Below, piece after piece: positions 54,261 to 62,461 of a stretch of 64,000 bases of DNA. Numbering within the stretch: the stretch's first letter is position 1; each line of letters begins with the position of its first letter. The DNA lies in contig NC_013790.1 of the NCBI RefSeq assembly GCF_000024185.1, forward strand, positions 2,865,613 through 2,929,612, written 5' to 3'. Made by a program: the position numbers and the translations under genes. The notes below the pieces were generated by a model. That model made no database searches. It saw nothing but the letters and a program-made list of their open reading frames with translations, and was not told the origin of the DNA. Origin of the DNA: Methanobrevibacter ruminantium M1 (GTDB lineage: Archaea; Methanobacteriota; Methanobacteria; Methanobacteriales; Methanobacteriaceae).

Positions 54261-56555
54261 CTATTCATTGCTCTTTAAGGATTCGACCATATTAACCTTC
54301 TTAATCTTTCTTGAAAAGAGCAGATTAACAAGTATGGAAAGTCCGAATGTCATTATAAGGCTGATTATAAAGTTCAACGGATAGATATTTATTGGGAAAT
54401 AATAGTCAGCTCCTGTTGAGCCCATCATGGCCTCCATTAGAATATATGCACCTGGAATTGCCAATATGAACCCAATTGTTGAAAACCATAGGTTTTGAGT
54501 GAGTAAAAGTCGTCTCAAGCTCTTTGTATTAAATCCAAGAACCTTAAGAGTTGCAATTTCCCTTTGAATCTCTGTAAATGAGAGAAGGCCAAGATTATAT
54601 AAAACCACAACAGCCAAAATGACAGCAAATATTATAAGAACATAAACCATAAGATTCATGGCTTCAGTCATGTCTTCCCAGCCCTTTACAATATCTTCCC
54701 TTGTAGAGACACTGGTGACTCCTGTATAGTTCTTAATGTCCTTATCCTCTGTTAAAACCACATTAGTTGAATAATTATAGTCATCTCCGCCATACTTTTC
54801 ATAGGTCTTTTCAGACATGATTATTCCCTGTCCGAAAGGAGTTGAATAGGTCTGAGTTATCTCTGAATCAATCCATTTAGGATTTCCAACAAGATGCCAC
54901 CTTACCTTATCCCCCACTTTAAGTCCTAATACTTCAGCAAGCCTGTCTGAAATGGCAACGCCATCTGGATCTATCTCTATATAGTTTCTATTGATGTCGG
55001 TTGGTCTAAAGAGTTCTGAATCATTATAGACCGTCATCGAAGCGGTATGCTTATTTCCCCTATACTTGACCTCAATGGCCTGCTCCATCATCTCTTCGCC
55101 GTTTGTGTCCTTAACTACGGTTGATAATTGAGCATCTGTAATGTTTTCATCAAGATATAATTTTGAGTTGTAATTATAAATCTGGTTGTATTGCCAGTCC
55201 TGAACGTCATTCATAGAGTCATACATTCCAAATGCAGACATTATAAGAAGAGCACAGGCAAATACGCCAAAGATGCTCATTATTGCCCTTACCTTATTTC
55301 TTTTTGCGTCCCTATAGTTCCATCTTCCATTGAATCCCATCTTTTTCCATATCTTTGTTCTCTCCATTATTCCAGAGCTTACTGCCTTTGGAACCTTAGG
55401 CTTGATTGAGTCAGCCGGATTTTCATCATTGATTGTCTTGACAGATATGAATGTTACAAGAACGGAAATGATTACCATAAGAGCTGCCACAAGGAAAAAA
55501 CTGAGATTCCATGCAGGACCCCAATATGGAAGTGAATACATTGCTGACATGCTTGGATAGAAGAGATATGGAAGGGTGAGAGGACCTATTATAAGGCCTA
55601 AAAGAGAGCCTGCAAAGGATAGGAAGAATCCATATGAGAGATAATGGAGAATGATTGTAGTATTGTCATATCCCATAGCCTTCAGTGTTCCAATCTGTGT
55701 TCTCTGTGAAGAAATCACCCTGCTCATTGTGGTTAAAAGGGTTAAAAGGGCCACCATAACAAAGATAATTGGGAAAATTCCTGAAAACATATTATGCTGG
55801 TCTATCTCATCCTGCAATGTGCTTACCCCTACATTGTCTTCCCTTGGAACGAATTGGGCATAGGTGTATTGGCCTAAAAGCTCTGATACCTCACTGCTGA
55901 ACTCCTTAGCGTCAAGTTCCTTCTTGCCGTCTATTGTAATTCTATTGTACTCTATGTCAAAATCAGCTCCCTTACTTGGCATGAATGCATAGCCCACTTG
56001 GCTGAAGTCAGGTATCATGCTTCCTTCCTGGATGTAGTAGACATATTCTGGAGAGTATATAATTCCTCGGATGGTCTTAGACACTGTCTTTCCATCAAAT
56101 TTAAGGGATATCTTATCTCCAATATCTAGGTCTCTTGCATCTGCAAAGCGCTTGTCAATCCATATTCCTTCCTTGTCGTTAGGATTAAAGTCTTTTCCCT
56201 TAAACAGATGGAATTTGGATATCTCTTGCTTTCCTTCCAGTATATGGAGAGTTATGTCTGGGTCCGAAGAGTAGTTGGCTACCGTATCAACTACCATCTC
56301 CCTATGGGCATTCTTGACCTCTTCCATGTTCTTTATATCTTTTAGAGTATCCTTATCAAAGTTCTCGCCATATATCCAACCATCTGCAAGATTTGTGTCT
56401 TCATAGTAGTGTGTTGACACATCTGTGATTCCAACCACTTCTCCATTTATTCCTGTAAAGGCGAATACGCCTAAAAAGGCCATAAGGAAGATGGATACAA
56501 ATTGAATCTTATGGTCAGATAAGTCTCTAAGCATCTTTTTAACTAGCATTTTCAT
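54261..56555 (-). CDS. ABC transporter permease, FtsX/MacB type
   Basis: 764 residues with two FtsX-like modules. One membrane segment (about 17-37) and a large outer domain are followed by three segments (about 260-370). Then comes a segment around 425-445, a second outer domain, and three final segments (about 630-755). Such permeases work with a LolD/MacB-type ATPase in export or in moving lipids and peptides. The ATPase is at 56675, 119 bp upstream in the same direction, so both likely belong to one operon. The cargo is unknown. GTGAT lies before the start. Confidence 0.87.
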   Translation of the reverse strand: MKMLVKKMLRDLSDHKIQFVSIFLMAFLGVFAFTGINGEVVGITDVSTHYYEDTNLADGWIYGENFDKDTLKDIKNMEEVKNAHREMVVDTVANYSSDPDITLHILEGKQEISKFHLFKGKDFNPNDKEGIWIDKRFADARDLDIGDKISLKFDGKTVSKTIRGIIYSPEYVYYIQEGSMIPDFSQVGYAFMPSKGADFDIEYNRITIDGKKELDAKEFSSEVSELLGQYTYAQFVPREDNVGVSTLQDEIDQHNMFSGIFPIIFVMVALLTLLTTMSRVISSQRTQIGTLKAMGYDNTTIILHYLSYGFFLSFAGSLLGLIIGPLTLPYLFYPSMSAMYSLPYWGPAWNLSFFLVAALMVIISVLVTFISVKTINDENPADSIKPKVPKAVSSGIMERTKIWKKMGFNGRWNYRDAKRNKVRAIMSIFGVFACALLIMSAFGMYDSMNDVQDWQYNQIYNYNSKLYLDENITDAQLSTVVKDTNGEEMMEQAIEVKYRGNKHTASMTVYNDSELFRPTDINRNYIEIDPDGVAISDRLAEVLGLKVGDKVRWHLVGNPKWIDSEITQTYSTPFGQGIIMSEKTYEKYGGDDYNYSTNVVLTEDKDIKNYTGVTSVSTREDIVKGWEDMTEAMNLMVYVLIIFAVILAVVVLYNLGLLSFTEIQREIATLKVLGFNTKSLRRLLLTQNLWFSTIGFILAIPGAYILMEAMMGSTGADYYFPINIYPLNFIISLIMTFGLSILVNLLFSRKIKKVNMVESLKSNE

Positions 56556-56674
56556 ATTATCACAAAAATTAAAAAATAAAAATTAAATGTTCATAAATAT
56601 ATAAAAACTAATAATTATTCCTTCTTTTTAAATCTTAAACAGAATAAAAACTAAGTTAATTATTTAATGGACAG

Positions 56675-57379
56675 TTACCACTCAATTTCATTAATATCTA
56701 ATGGATTTTCATTGATTTTAACTTCCTCTATCTGTCCATTCTTGATTCTGATAAGCTTATCAGCTGCATCTGCCAATTTGGCATTGTGAGTCACTATCAC
56801 AACTGTCGTATTCTTCTCGTGACACATTGTCTGGAGCAAGGAAAGAATCAGTACTCCAGTATTAGAGTCTAATGCACCTGTAGGCTCGTCACATAATAGC
56901 ATAGCCGGTTGTTTTGCAATGGCTCTAGCTATTGAGACCCTTTGCTGCTCTCCACCAGAGAGTTGAGCAGGGAATTGGTTTGCATGGTCTAAGAGACCTA
57001 CAGAATCCAATATCTTATTTCCATCTACCTTTAGATTGGTTATATCACTCATAAGCTCAATGTTTTCCTTTGCTGTTAGATTAGGAATCAGGTTATAGAA
57101 TTGGAATATGAATCCAACTTCCTTTGCCCTGTATTTTGTTAATTGATTATCATCATAATCTGCTATGTTTTCCCCATTTACGATTATTTTTCCGCTAGTT
57201 GCGGTATCCAATCCTCCTAAAAGGTTTAAAAATGTGGATTTTCCTGCACCTGATGGTCCTAAAATAACAACAAATTCTCCTTTTTCAATCTTTAGGCTTA
57301 AATTGTCTAATGCCTTTAATATGTGATCTCCACTTTGATATTCTCTTGAAACATTTTGAAATTCTATCATTGTTGTCAT
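56675..57379 (-). CDS. ABC transporter ATP-binding protein, LolD/MacB type
   Basis: 234 residues. Walker [11 protein letters not shown]-loop [11 protein letters not shown], signature [14 protein letters not shown], Walker [14 protein letters not shown] and the switch histidine VIVTHN are all intact. It powers the FtsX-type permease encoded just downstream. AAGGAGC lies seven bases before the start. The 262 bp gap upstream (57380-57641) is AT-rich and separates it from the cation transporter gene. Confidence 0.93.
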   Translation of the reverse strand: MTTMIEFQNVSREYQSGDHILKALDNLSLKIEKGEFVVILGPSGAGKSTFLNLLGGLDTATSGKIIVNGENIADYDDNQLTKYRAKEVGFIFQFYNLIPNLTAKENIELMSDITNLKVDGNKILDSVGLLDHANQFPAQLSGGEQQRVSIARAIAKQPAMLLCDEPTGALDSNTGVLILSLLQTMCHEKNTTVVIVTHNAKLADAADKLIRIKNGQIEEVKINENPLDINEIEW

Positions 57380-57641
57380 AGGATTGCTCCTTTAAAATAA
57401 TAAATATGAATATTGTAAAATTTATAAAATTCTTAAGAATTTTCTTATGAATTTTTTGATTGATTCTTAACATTATATAGTTATGTAGTTCATAGTATAA
57501 ATATTTAGGTATACCTAAAAGTAATTTAAAAAATAAAAATATCTATCTAAAAAGAAATAATTTAAAAATTAACTCTAAAAATGAATAAATAAAATACCTA
57601 TCCAAAATTGAATAAAAGAGTAAAATTAGGGATTAAAATGT

Positions 57642-58985
57642 TTAAAAAACATAATTCAATAGACCTAAAGACACAACAATTAAAATTAATGTTGATATAG
57701 AGTCTGTTAGGCTAGTGGATAAAGGTATAACAATATTATCAGGGTCCAATCCTCTTCTATAAGAAATTGTAGAGATGTAGAACACTACAAGCAACATTAG
57801 AAGAATCAAAATCATACCTGCCAAGAAGCTTATTGACATTGATTCAAGTATTCCTACACCAATATTGCCAAATGCGATTGTTGATGACTCAGCCAAAAAT
57901 CCTATAACCGGATACATTACAACTGAAAGGGTCAATATAGCTACAAAATTCTCTACTGTATGCTTCTTAGGTCTGAGCACTGGGTCAATAAGACCTGAGT
58001 GAAGGCCAGATGATAGCCTTGCTCCTAATATGCTTACCAATCCTCCGCTTTCACCTGAGAAGAGTGGAACAAGAGTGAGTAAAGTCTGATTCTTAAGCAA
58101 GGTTGTAAGAGAATCATTCAATATTCCACCTGCAAATGTTCCAAGGAGTGAGCAAATGAATAGTACAGGAGTGGATTGCCTTACAATATGCCTTACATCG
58201 CTTTTTGCTGTGTATCCTGCAATCAATGCTGCTATTGTAACAAATATTACCGCTACAAAGACAATCATCTTGACTATAGGGATTATGGAAATGAATCCCA
58301 CTATGATTACGCTTAATATGATTGCTGGAAGGGTGAAAAAGTCTCCAACAGCTGCAATGAATGGAGTTGTAATATTGTCTGGGTCCCAGCCTCCTTCAAA
58401 GCTCTTAAGTGAGATAAACATTGTAATAGGCAGCATAATGATAGTTGAAATAAGCCCTGCAATAAATGAAATAAGAACAAAGTCATAAATGCTTATGCTT
58501 TTAAATCCAAAGGCTATGCAGACTCCTTTAGCGATTACAGCAAGCAATATGGATAGTACCATAGTCAAAATAAGGGATGCTGTAATGTTTTCGCTAAGTA
58601 TCTCTGATCTTTTAAATTCAGGAGACAAAGTACCAATGTGAAGGTGTGTGCTAAGCCTTGAGCCAAAAGAGCCAAAGATGTTTCCCCTCATTCCTATTGC
58701 ACCTGGAATGATTACCATAAGGCCGGGATAGGTCTTTAGGAAGAATTCCATATTTCCTAAAATGATACCTGCACATAAATCCCCTACAGCACAGATAGAA
58801 AGAGCAATCAGGCTTTCCTTTAATACTGCATCAGTATCTTCTAAAAATAGCTTTATATAGACATAAATACGATTAGGAAGGGTAAATATGTATTTAATTC
58901 CATTAAATAAAAACAGTATTAGATTGACGACAAGAGCGATGGAGGATTCCCCGAATTGACGTATCATCTTCATTAGACTTTTCAA
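57642..58985 (-). CDS. MgtE/SLC41-like divalent cation transporter
   Basis: About 447 residues with two MgtE transmembrane domains in tandem. Each holds the conserved pore motif: MVIIPGAIGMRGNIFGSFGS and LVPLFSGESGGLVSILGARL. It lacks the N-terminal cytoplasmic Mg-sensing part of bacterial MgtE, as usual for archaeal forms. It probably moves magnesium or another divalent ion. I take TTG at 58985 as start because AGGAGGTG lies six bases before it; the GTG at 58994 is part of that site. It follows a PhoU/TrkA-C protein gene on the same strand, and an out-of-frame small ORF overlaps the start. Confidence 0.85.
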   Translation of the reverse strand: MKSLMKMIRQFGESSIALVVNLILFLFNGIKYIFTLPNRIYVYIKLFLEDTDAVLKESLIALSICAVGDLCAGIILGNMEFFLKTYPGLMVIIPGAIGMRGNIFGSFGSRLSTHLHIGTLSPEFKRSEILSENITASLILTMVLSILLAVIAKGVCIAFGFKSISIYDFVLISFIAGLISTIIMLPITMFISLKSFEGGWDPDNITTPFIAAVGDFFTLPAIILSVIIVGFISIIPIVKMIVFVAVIFVTIAALIAGYTAKSDVRHIVRQSTPVLFICSLLGTFAGGILNDSLTTLLKNQTLLTLVPLFSGESGGLVSILGARLSSGLHSGLIDPVLRPKKHTVENFVAILTLSVVMYPVIGFLAESSTIAFGNIGVGILESMSISFLAGMILILLMLLVVFYISTISYRRGLDPDNIVIPLSTSLTDSISTLILIVVSLGLLNYVF

Positions 58986-59007
58986 TTTCGGCACCTCCTA
59001 TACTCAT
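58903..59007 (-). CDS. Possible 34-residue leader ORF overlapping the MgtE-like start
   Basis: ATG at 59007 has GAGGTGACAGGA in front, a better site than that of the transporter itself. Its frame contains the transporter ribosome binding site (as GGA GGT) and runs out of frame across the TTG start to TAA at 58903. It could be a leader peptide that controls the transporter. It could also mark another one-base error, with the transporter truly starting at 59007. Confidence 0.35.
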   Translation of the reverse strand: MSIGGAEIEKSNEDDTSIRGILHRSCRQSNTVFI

Positions 59008-59162
59008 TCCTGTCACCTCATAAAATTTACATATTAATAAGTTGCAATAATTTAAACACTTATTTTTCAAAAATATTTAAATTCATTTTTTTTCTTGATA
59101 AATATTAATTAATTTCTTCAATAAAGTTATCCATACTTCATTTGATTAAAGATTAAAATAAT

Positions 59163-59771
59163 CTAATTATCATCAATAAAGTCTTCCATATTGACTAAAT
59201 CTTCTAAATCCATTTCTCCTTCTGCTAATTTTTCAATAATCTCTGTACCAGCTTCAGAACCTTTAGCTATCAATACATCTCCTGCAATGATAACTGTGTT
59301 TTTATCAGGTCCGTAAATCCAAGAATCTCCACGTCTGATGGAAATGATTCTCATACCAGTACGGTTTAATAATAATAAGTCACCTAATGAATTGTTTACA
59401 AGAACTGAACTTTCATCAACATTCAAACGGATAATGGTCTTTTCACTTTCTTCCATAACCATTTTAAATACTGGGTGAGGTTCGAATCCTTTCAATGTCA
59501 AGTCGGCTAAGTCTTTAGCTGCATTTCCGATGGATTCTGCAGCTTCTGCAATCTCAAGCAAGGTTGTTAGCTTTTCTGCATCCTCAAGAGATCTTGCAGC
59601 AACAAGAGATTGTTTTTTAATCTCATAATTCATGCTGTTTAACTTGTTTTCCAAGGTGATTACCTCTTCAGCAGCTGCTCTGTTGTTAAACAATACAGCT
59701 GAATAAGCTAAATCGACCATTAATTCCGACATATCTTTCATTTCAATTAAAATATCTTTTACGCTAGGCAT
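59163..59771 (-). CDS. PhoU/TrkA-C domain regulator of ion transport
   Basis: About 202 residues. The N-terminal two thirds form PhoU-like helices ([40 protein letters not shown]). The C-terminal part is a TrkA-C domain ([32 protein letters not shown]) that binds ligands such as nucleotides. Proteins of this kind occur next to MgtE-like or potassium channel genes and probably gate them; the transporter follows 177 bp downstream. I chose ATG at 59771 with AGAGTG six bases upstream over the GTG at 59780. Confidence 0.85.
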   Translation of the reverse strand: MPSVKDILIEMKDMSELMVDLAYSAVLFNNRAAAEEVITLENKLNSMNYEIKKQSLVAARSLEDAEKLTTLLEIAEAAESIGNAAKDLADLTLKGFEPHPVFKMVMEESEKTIIRLNVDESSVLVNNSLGDLLLLNRTGMRIISIRRGDSWIYGPDKNTVIIAGDVLIAKGSEAGTEIIEKLAEGEMDLEDLVNMEDFIDDN

Positions 59772-59872
59772 TTTAAACACTCTTTAATATGTAATTTTAT
59801 AATTTTATAAATATGAATAATAATTTATTATTGCCTTAAAACATTTAAAATAAATGTTAATTAAAGTTAAAC

Positions 59873-61237
59873 CTATTTTAAGGTCTTTAAAAGACTCTTA
59901 CGTCTTAATTTAAGTAGCTCAATATGTTTATCCTTCAAATCATCAATTTCCTTTAAGATATCATCCAAGCCTTCTCTAATAGCTACACAAGGCTCTTCCA
60001 GATGTATCCAATCACAGTGCTGACAGCTCCAAACATCCCTGTCCTTAATCCATTCTCCTCCTGTAACTCCATCTGCACAGGGATAGAATGGACAATAGCA
60101 AAAGTCACAAGCTTCCAGATTCACATGGCATGGAAGGAAATCGCAATCATAATCAAGGCCTCTTGGAACCTCTCCATTCAAATACCTTTCAAAGAACTCA
60201 ATAGACCATGAGATAAGTTTAGTCTCTACAATATAATCAGAGGAAGTAACCATTGATTCCTCTAAAATATAGGATAACTTATTTCCAATGAAAAAGATTG
60301 AATTTTCATCAATATCTTCATCATAAATATTTTTAAACTCATCTATAGAGTAATAGCCATCACTATAGACTATTGCAGTCAATAATTCATCATTGTATTC
60401 GTTTATGATTGATTTAATTAAATTATAAGCCTCTCTTCCATCTTCTCTTTTATCGTCGATAGGATTTTTGATTGCCAAGACTAAATTGGCATCTAAAATG
60501 TGTTTTACCTTGTCTTCTATTTCAGATAAAGATGTAATTGGGTTTGATAGGTCTATAAGAGCAAAATCACCTAAAGGAGCACCAACTATAGATGCTGATT
60601 GGCTTATTGAAGAAACCCCAGGATATATTTTATATTTTACATCGCTATACTTGGACTTAATTTGAAGGAAGCGATTGGATAGGCCTAGGATATTTGGGTC
60701 ATCTGAGACTATTAAAGCAACTTGCTTGGATTCCAATGATTTAGAGATGGCTAGTTCAATTAAGAAGTTTTCTTGAAGTATTCTTTCTAATAATGGGTTT
60801 GATTTTAGATCATCTTCTAAATCGATGTCAGATGAGTCATCTGAATCAATATCGGATTCTAAATCATCTGAACCCACATTAGATTCTAAGTCATCTGAAA
60901 TAATATTAGATTCTAAATCATCTGAAATAATATTAGATTCTAAGTCATCTGAAATAATATTAGATTCTAAGTCATCTGAATTAATTTCAGAATCTAAATC
61001 CTCATCAGAATCAATATTTTCAGCTACATCATCATTTAAATCAAGATCATCTTCTAAATCTATGTCATTAATCAAATCAATAGCTGAAATAATCTCTTTG
61101 TCTTTAATTTCAGAATCAAAGAAACTTAAATCAATATCATTGTAATTAATAATAACATCTGCTTCTTTAATAGCCTTAAAAGCATTTAAAGTTATATTTC
61201 CTTTATCATTCCCAATACCAATAAGATGAATCATCAT
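59873..61237 (-). CDS. CbiH/CobJ-like corrin methyltransferase with Cys-rich C-terminal domain
   Basis: 454 residues. The N-terminus IHLIGIGNDKGNITLNAFKA and the later YKIYPGVSSISQSASIVGAP and FALIDLSNP match tetrapyrrole methylases, closest to CbiH, which contracts the ring and methylates C17 of cobalt-precorrin-3 in anaerobic cobamide synthesis. The C-terminal part is the Cys-rich small domain seen fused to CbiH in methanogens (CHVNLEACDFCYCPFYPC, then CQHCDWIHLEEPC). An acidic insert of SDDLESNII repeats splits the methylase domain after residue 60. The start is ATG at 61237 or 61234, after GGGTGGT. Confidence 0.82.
   Translation of the reverse strand: MMIHLIGIGNDKGNITLNAFKAIKEADVIINYNDIDLSFFDSEIKDKEIISAIDLINDIDLEDDLDLNDDVAENIDSDEDLDSEINSDDLESNIISDDLESNIISDDLESNIISDDLESNVGSDDLESDIDSDDSSDIDLEDDLKSNPLLERILQENFLIELAISKSLESKQVALIVSDDPNILGLSNRFLQIKSKYSDVKYKIYPGVSSISQSASIVGAPLGDFALIDLSNPITSLSEIEDKVKHILDANLVLAIKNPIDDKREDGREAYNLIKSIINEYNDELLTAIVYSDGYYSIDEFKNIYDEDIDENSIFFIGNKLSYILEESMVTSSDYIVETKLISWSIEFFERYLNGEVPRGLDYDCDFLPCHVNLEACDFCYCPFYPCADGVTGGEWIKDRDVWSCQHCDWIHLEEPCVAIREGLDDILKEIDDLKDKHIELLKLRRKSLLKTLK
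60850..60990. repeat. 27 bp in-frame tandem repeat in the CbiH-like gene
   Basis: GATTCTAAATCATCTGAAAT followed by AATATTA recurs about five times with silent or small changes, encoding SDDLESNII in the minus-strand gene. The period is divisible by three, so the frame is kept. Confidence 0.88.
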
Positions 61238-61415
61238 ACCACCCTTGGATATGAAATAATTGATTAGATTACTCTATGAGTATTAATTTTACATTAAACC
61301 TAATTTTTTAAATAAATTGCTCAATGTGAATTTTTAATTATTCAATTAGCGAAAATAAGGATTAATTAATTATTTTCTTTCTTATTTATTATTTTTATTT
61401 TACTATATTCGCTAA

Positions 61416-62201
61416 TTAAATAAATGAAAATATAGGACTTAATAGATTAATCACTACATCTCCACTTCCAGAACCAGAAGAAGAACCAGAACCTGAAGAA
61501 GCACCGCTATCATAACTGGAACCTCCACTATAGGAACCAGATGAAGAAGATGCTCCGCTGTCATAGCTTGAACTGCCACTGGATGAATCTGAAGAGATAT
61601 AAGCATTATCATTTGAACTGGAAGAGTCAGATGAATAGCTATAGCTTTGAGAAGCGCCGCTAGGTCCTGAATCATAACCGGAATAGCTTACGTTCTTAGC
61701 GTCATTTGAGTCATATACCTTTAATATGGATTCAATATTGATAGTGTCCAAATCCGCTTCATAGCCATTTATGGTATGCTTAATTTGAACTGAAGCTACA
61801 ATCTTATAATCAGGCTGTCCGCTAATAACGATTGAACCGGAATTTCCTTTAGGAGTGGAATAACCGAATGCAGTTACAGTTGCATTGAATGGCTCTTCAT
61901 CAGTATCTGCACTTGTAGTGATTGTCATATTTTCCACATTGACTCCATCCACCTCTGCCACTTCAGCCAGTTCTGTGGCCAGATCATATTTATTTGTAAC
62001 GTTAATGTTATCTGGATCCTTAATAAGCAATCCGCCTACATTTTCAGGGCTGAAGAATGAACTAACAGTGTTTACCTGCATATCCCATAATTCCTGAGGG
62101 TTTGGAACTTCAGCATTTACTATGGTATATGAGCTGAACAGTCCTATTTCAAAAAATACAACAAAAAGCAATAATATAAGTATAATTCTTGATATTTTCA
62201 T
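61416..62201 (-). CDS. Secreted Ser/Gly-rich protein
   Basis: 261 residues. The N-terminus is a signal peptide or anchor (ISRIILILLLFVVFFEIGLF), followed by a folded domain of about 140 residues with an NATVTAFGYSTPKGNSG segment, and a C-terminal third almost wholly of Ser, Gly, Tyr and Asp (YSGYDSGPSGASQ; SGSGSSSGSGSG), ending VVINLLSPIFSFI. The family is not recognised. The low-complexity tail resembles that of the zinc-ribbon proteins at the window start. GTGATT lies before the ATG. Confidence 0.72.
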   Translation of the reverse strand: MKISRIILILLLFVVFFEIGLFSSYTIVNAEVPNPQELWDMQVNTVSSFFSPENVGGLLIKDPDNINVTNKYDLATELAEVAEVDGVNVENMTITTSADTDEEPFNATVTAFGYSTPKGNSGSIVISGQPDYKIVASVQIKHTINGYEADLDTINIESILKVYDSNDAKNVSYSGYDSGPSGASQSYSYSSDSSSSNDNAYISSDSSSGSSSYDSGASSSSGSYSGGSSYDSGASSGSGSSSGSGSGDVVINLLSPIFSFI

Positions 62202-62461
62202 TTTAAATCACTTTTTGAATTCATTTTAATTCTAATTGTTTAGGGATTAACCAAATCAAAAATTTTTTAAATCAGTAAATCTCTTATAATATTAAAGTTT
62301 TATTAATTATATAATTTATAATTATCGAAAAATCATACTATAAAATAGAAATATAGATTATTTTATAAACAACAAAGTAGATAATAAATATAGATAAACA
62401 TTAGAGCTGAATAATTTTTTATGATAGAATTTTTAATTAAAAAAACAAAAGATTGGTATTT
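62202..62461. promoter_or_regulatory. Divergent promoter region
   Basis: 260 bp of AT-rich sequence between the divergent secreted protein and DNA polymerase genes. It must hold promoters for both; I cannot single out a reliable box. Confidence 0.4.

Noticed and set aside
60825-61145. Plus-strand SDSKSSE-type frame opposite the CbiH-like gene
   Set aside because: Complement of the SDDLESNII repeat; the minus strand has clear methylase motifs.
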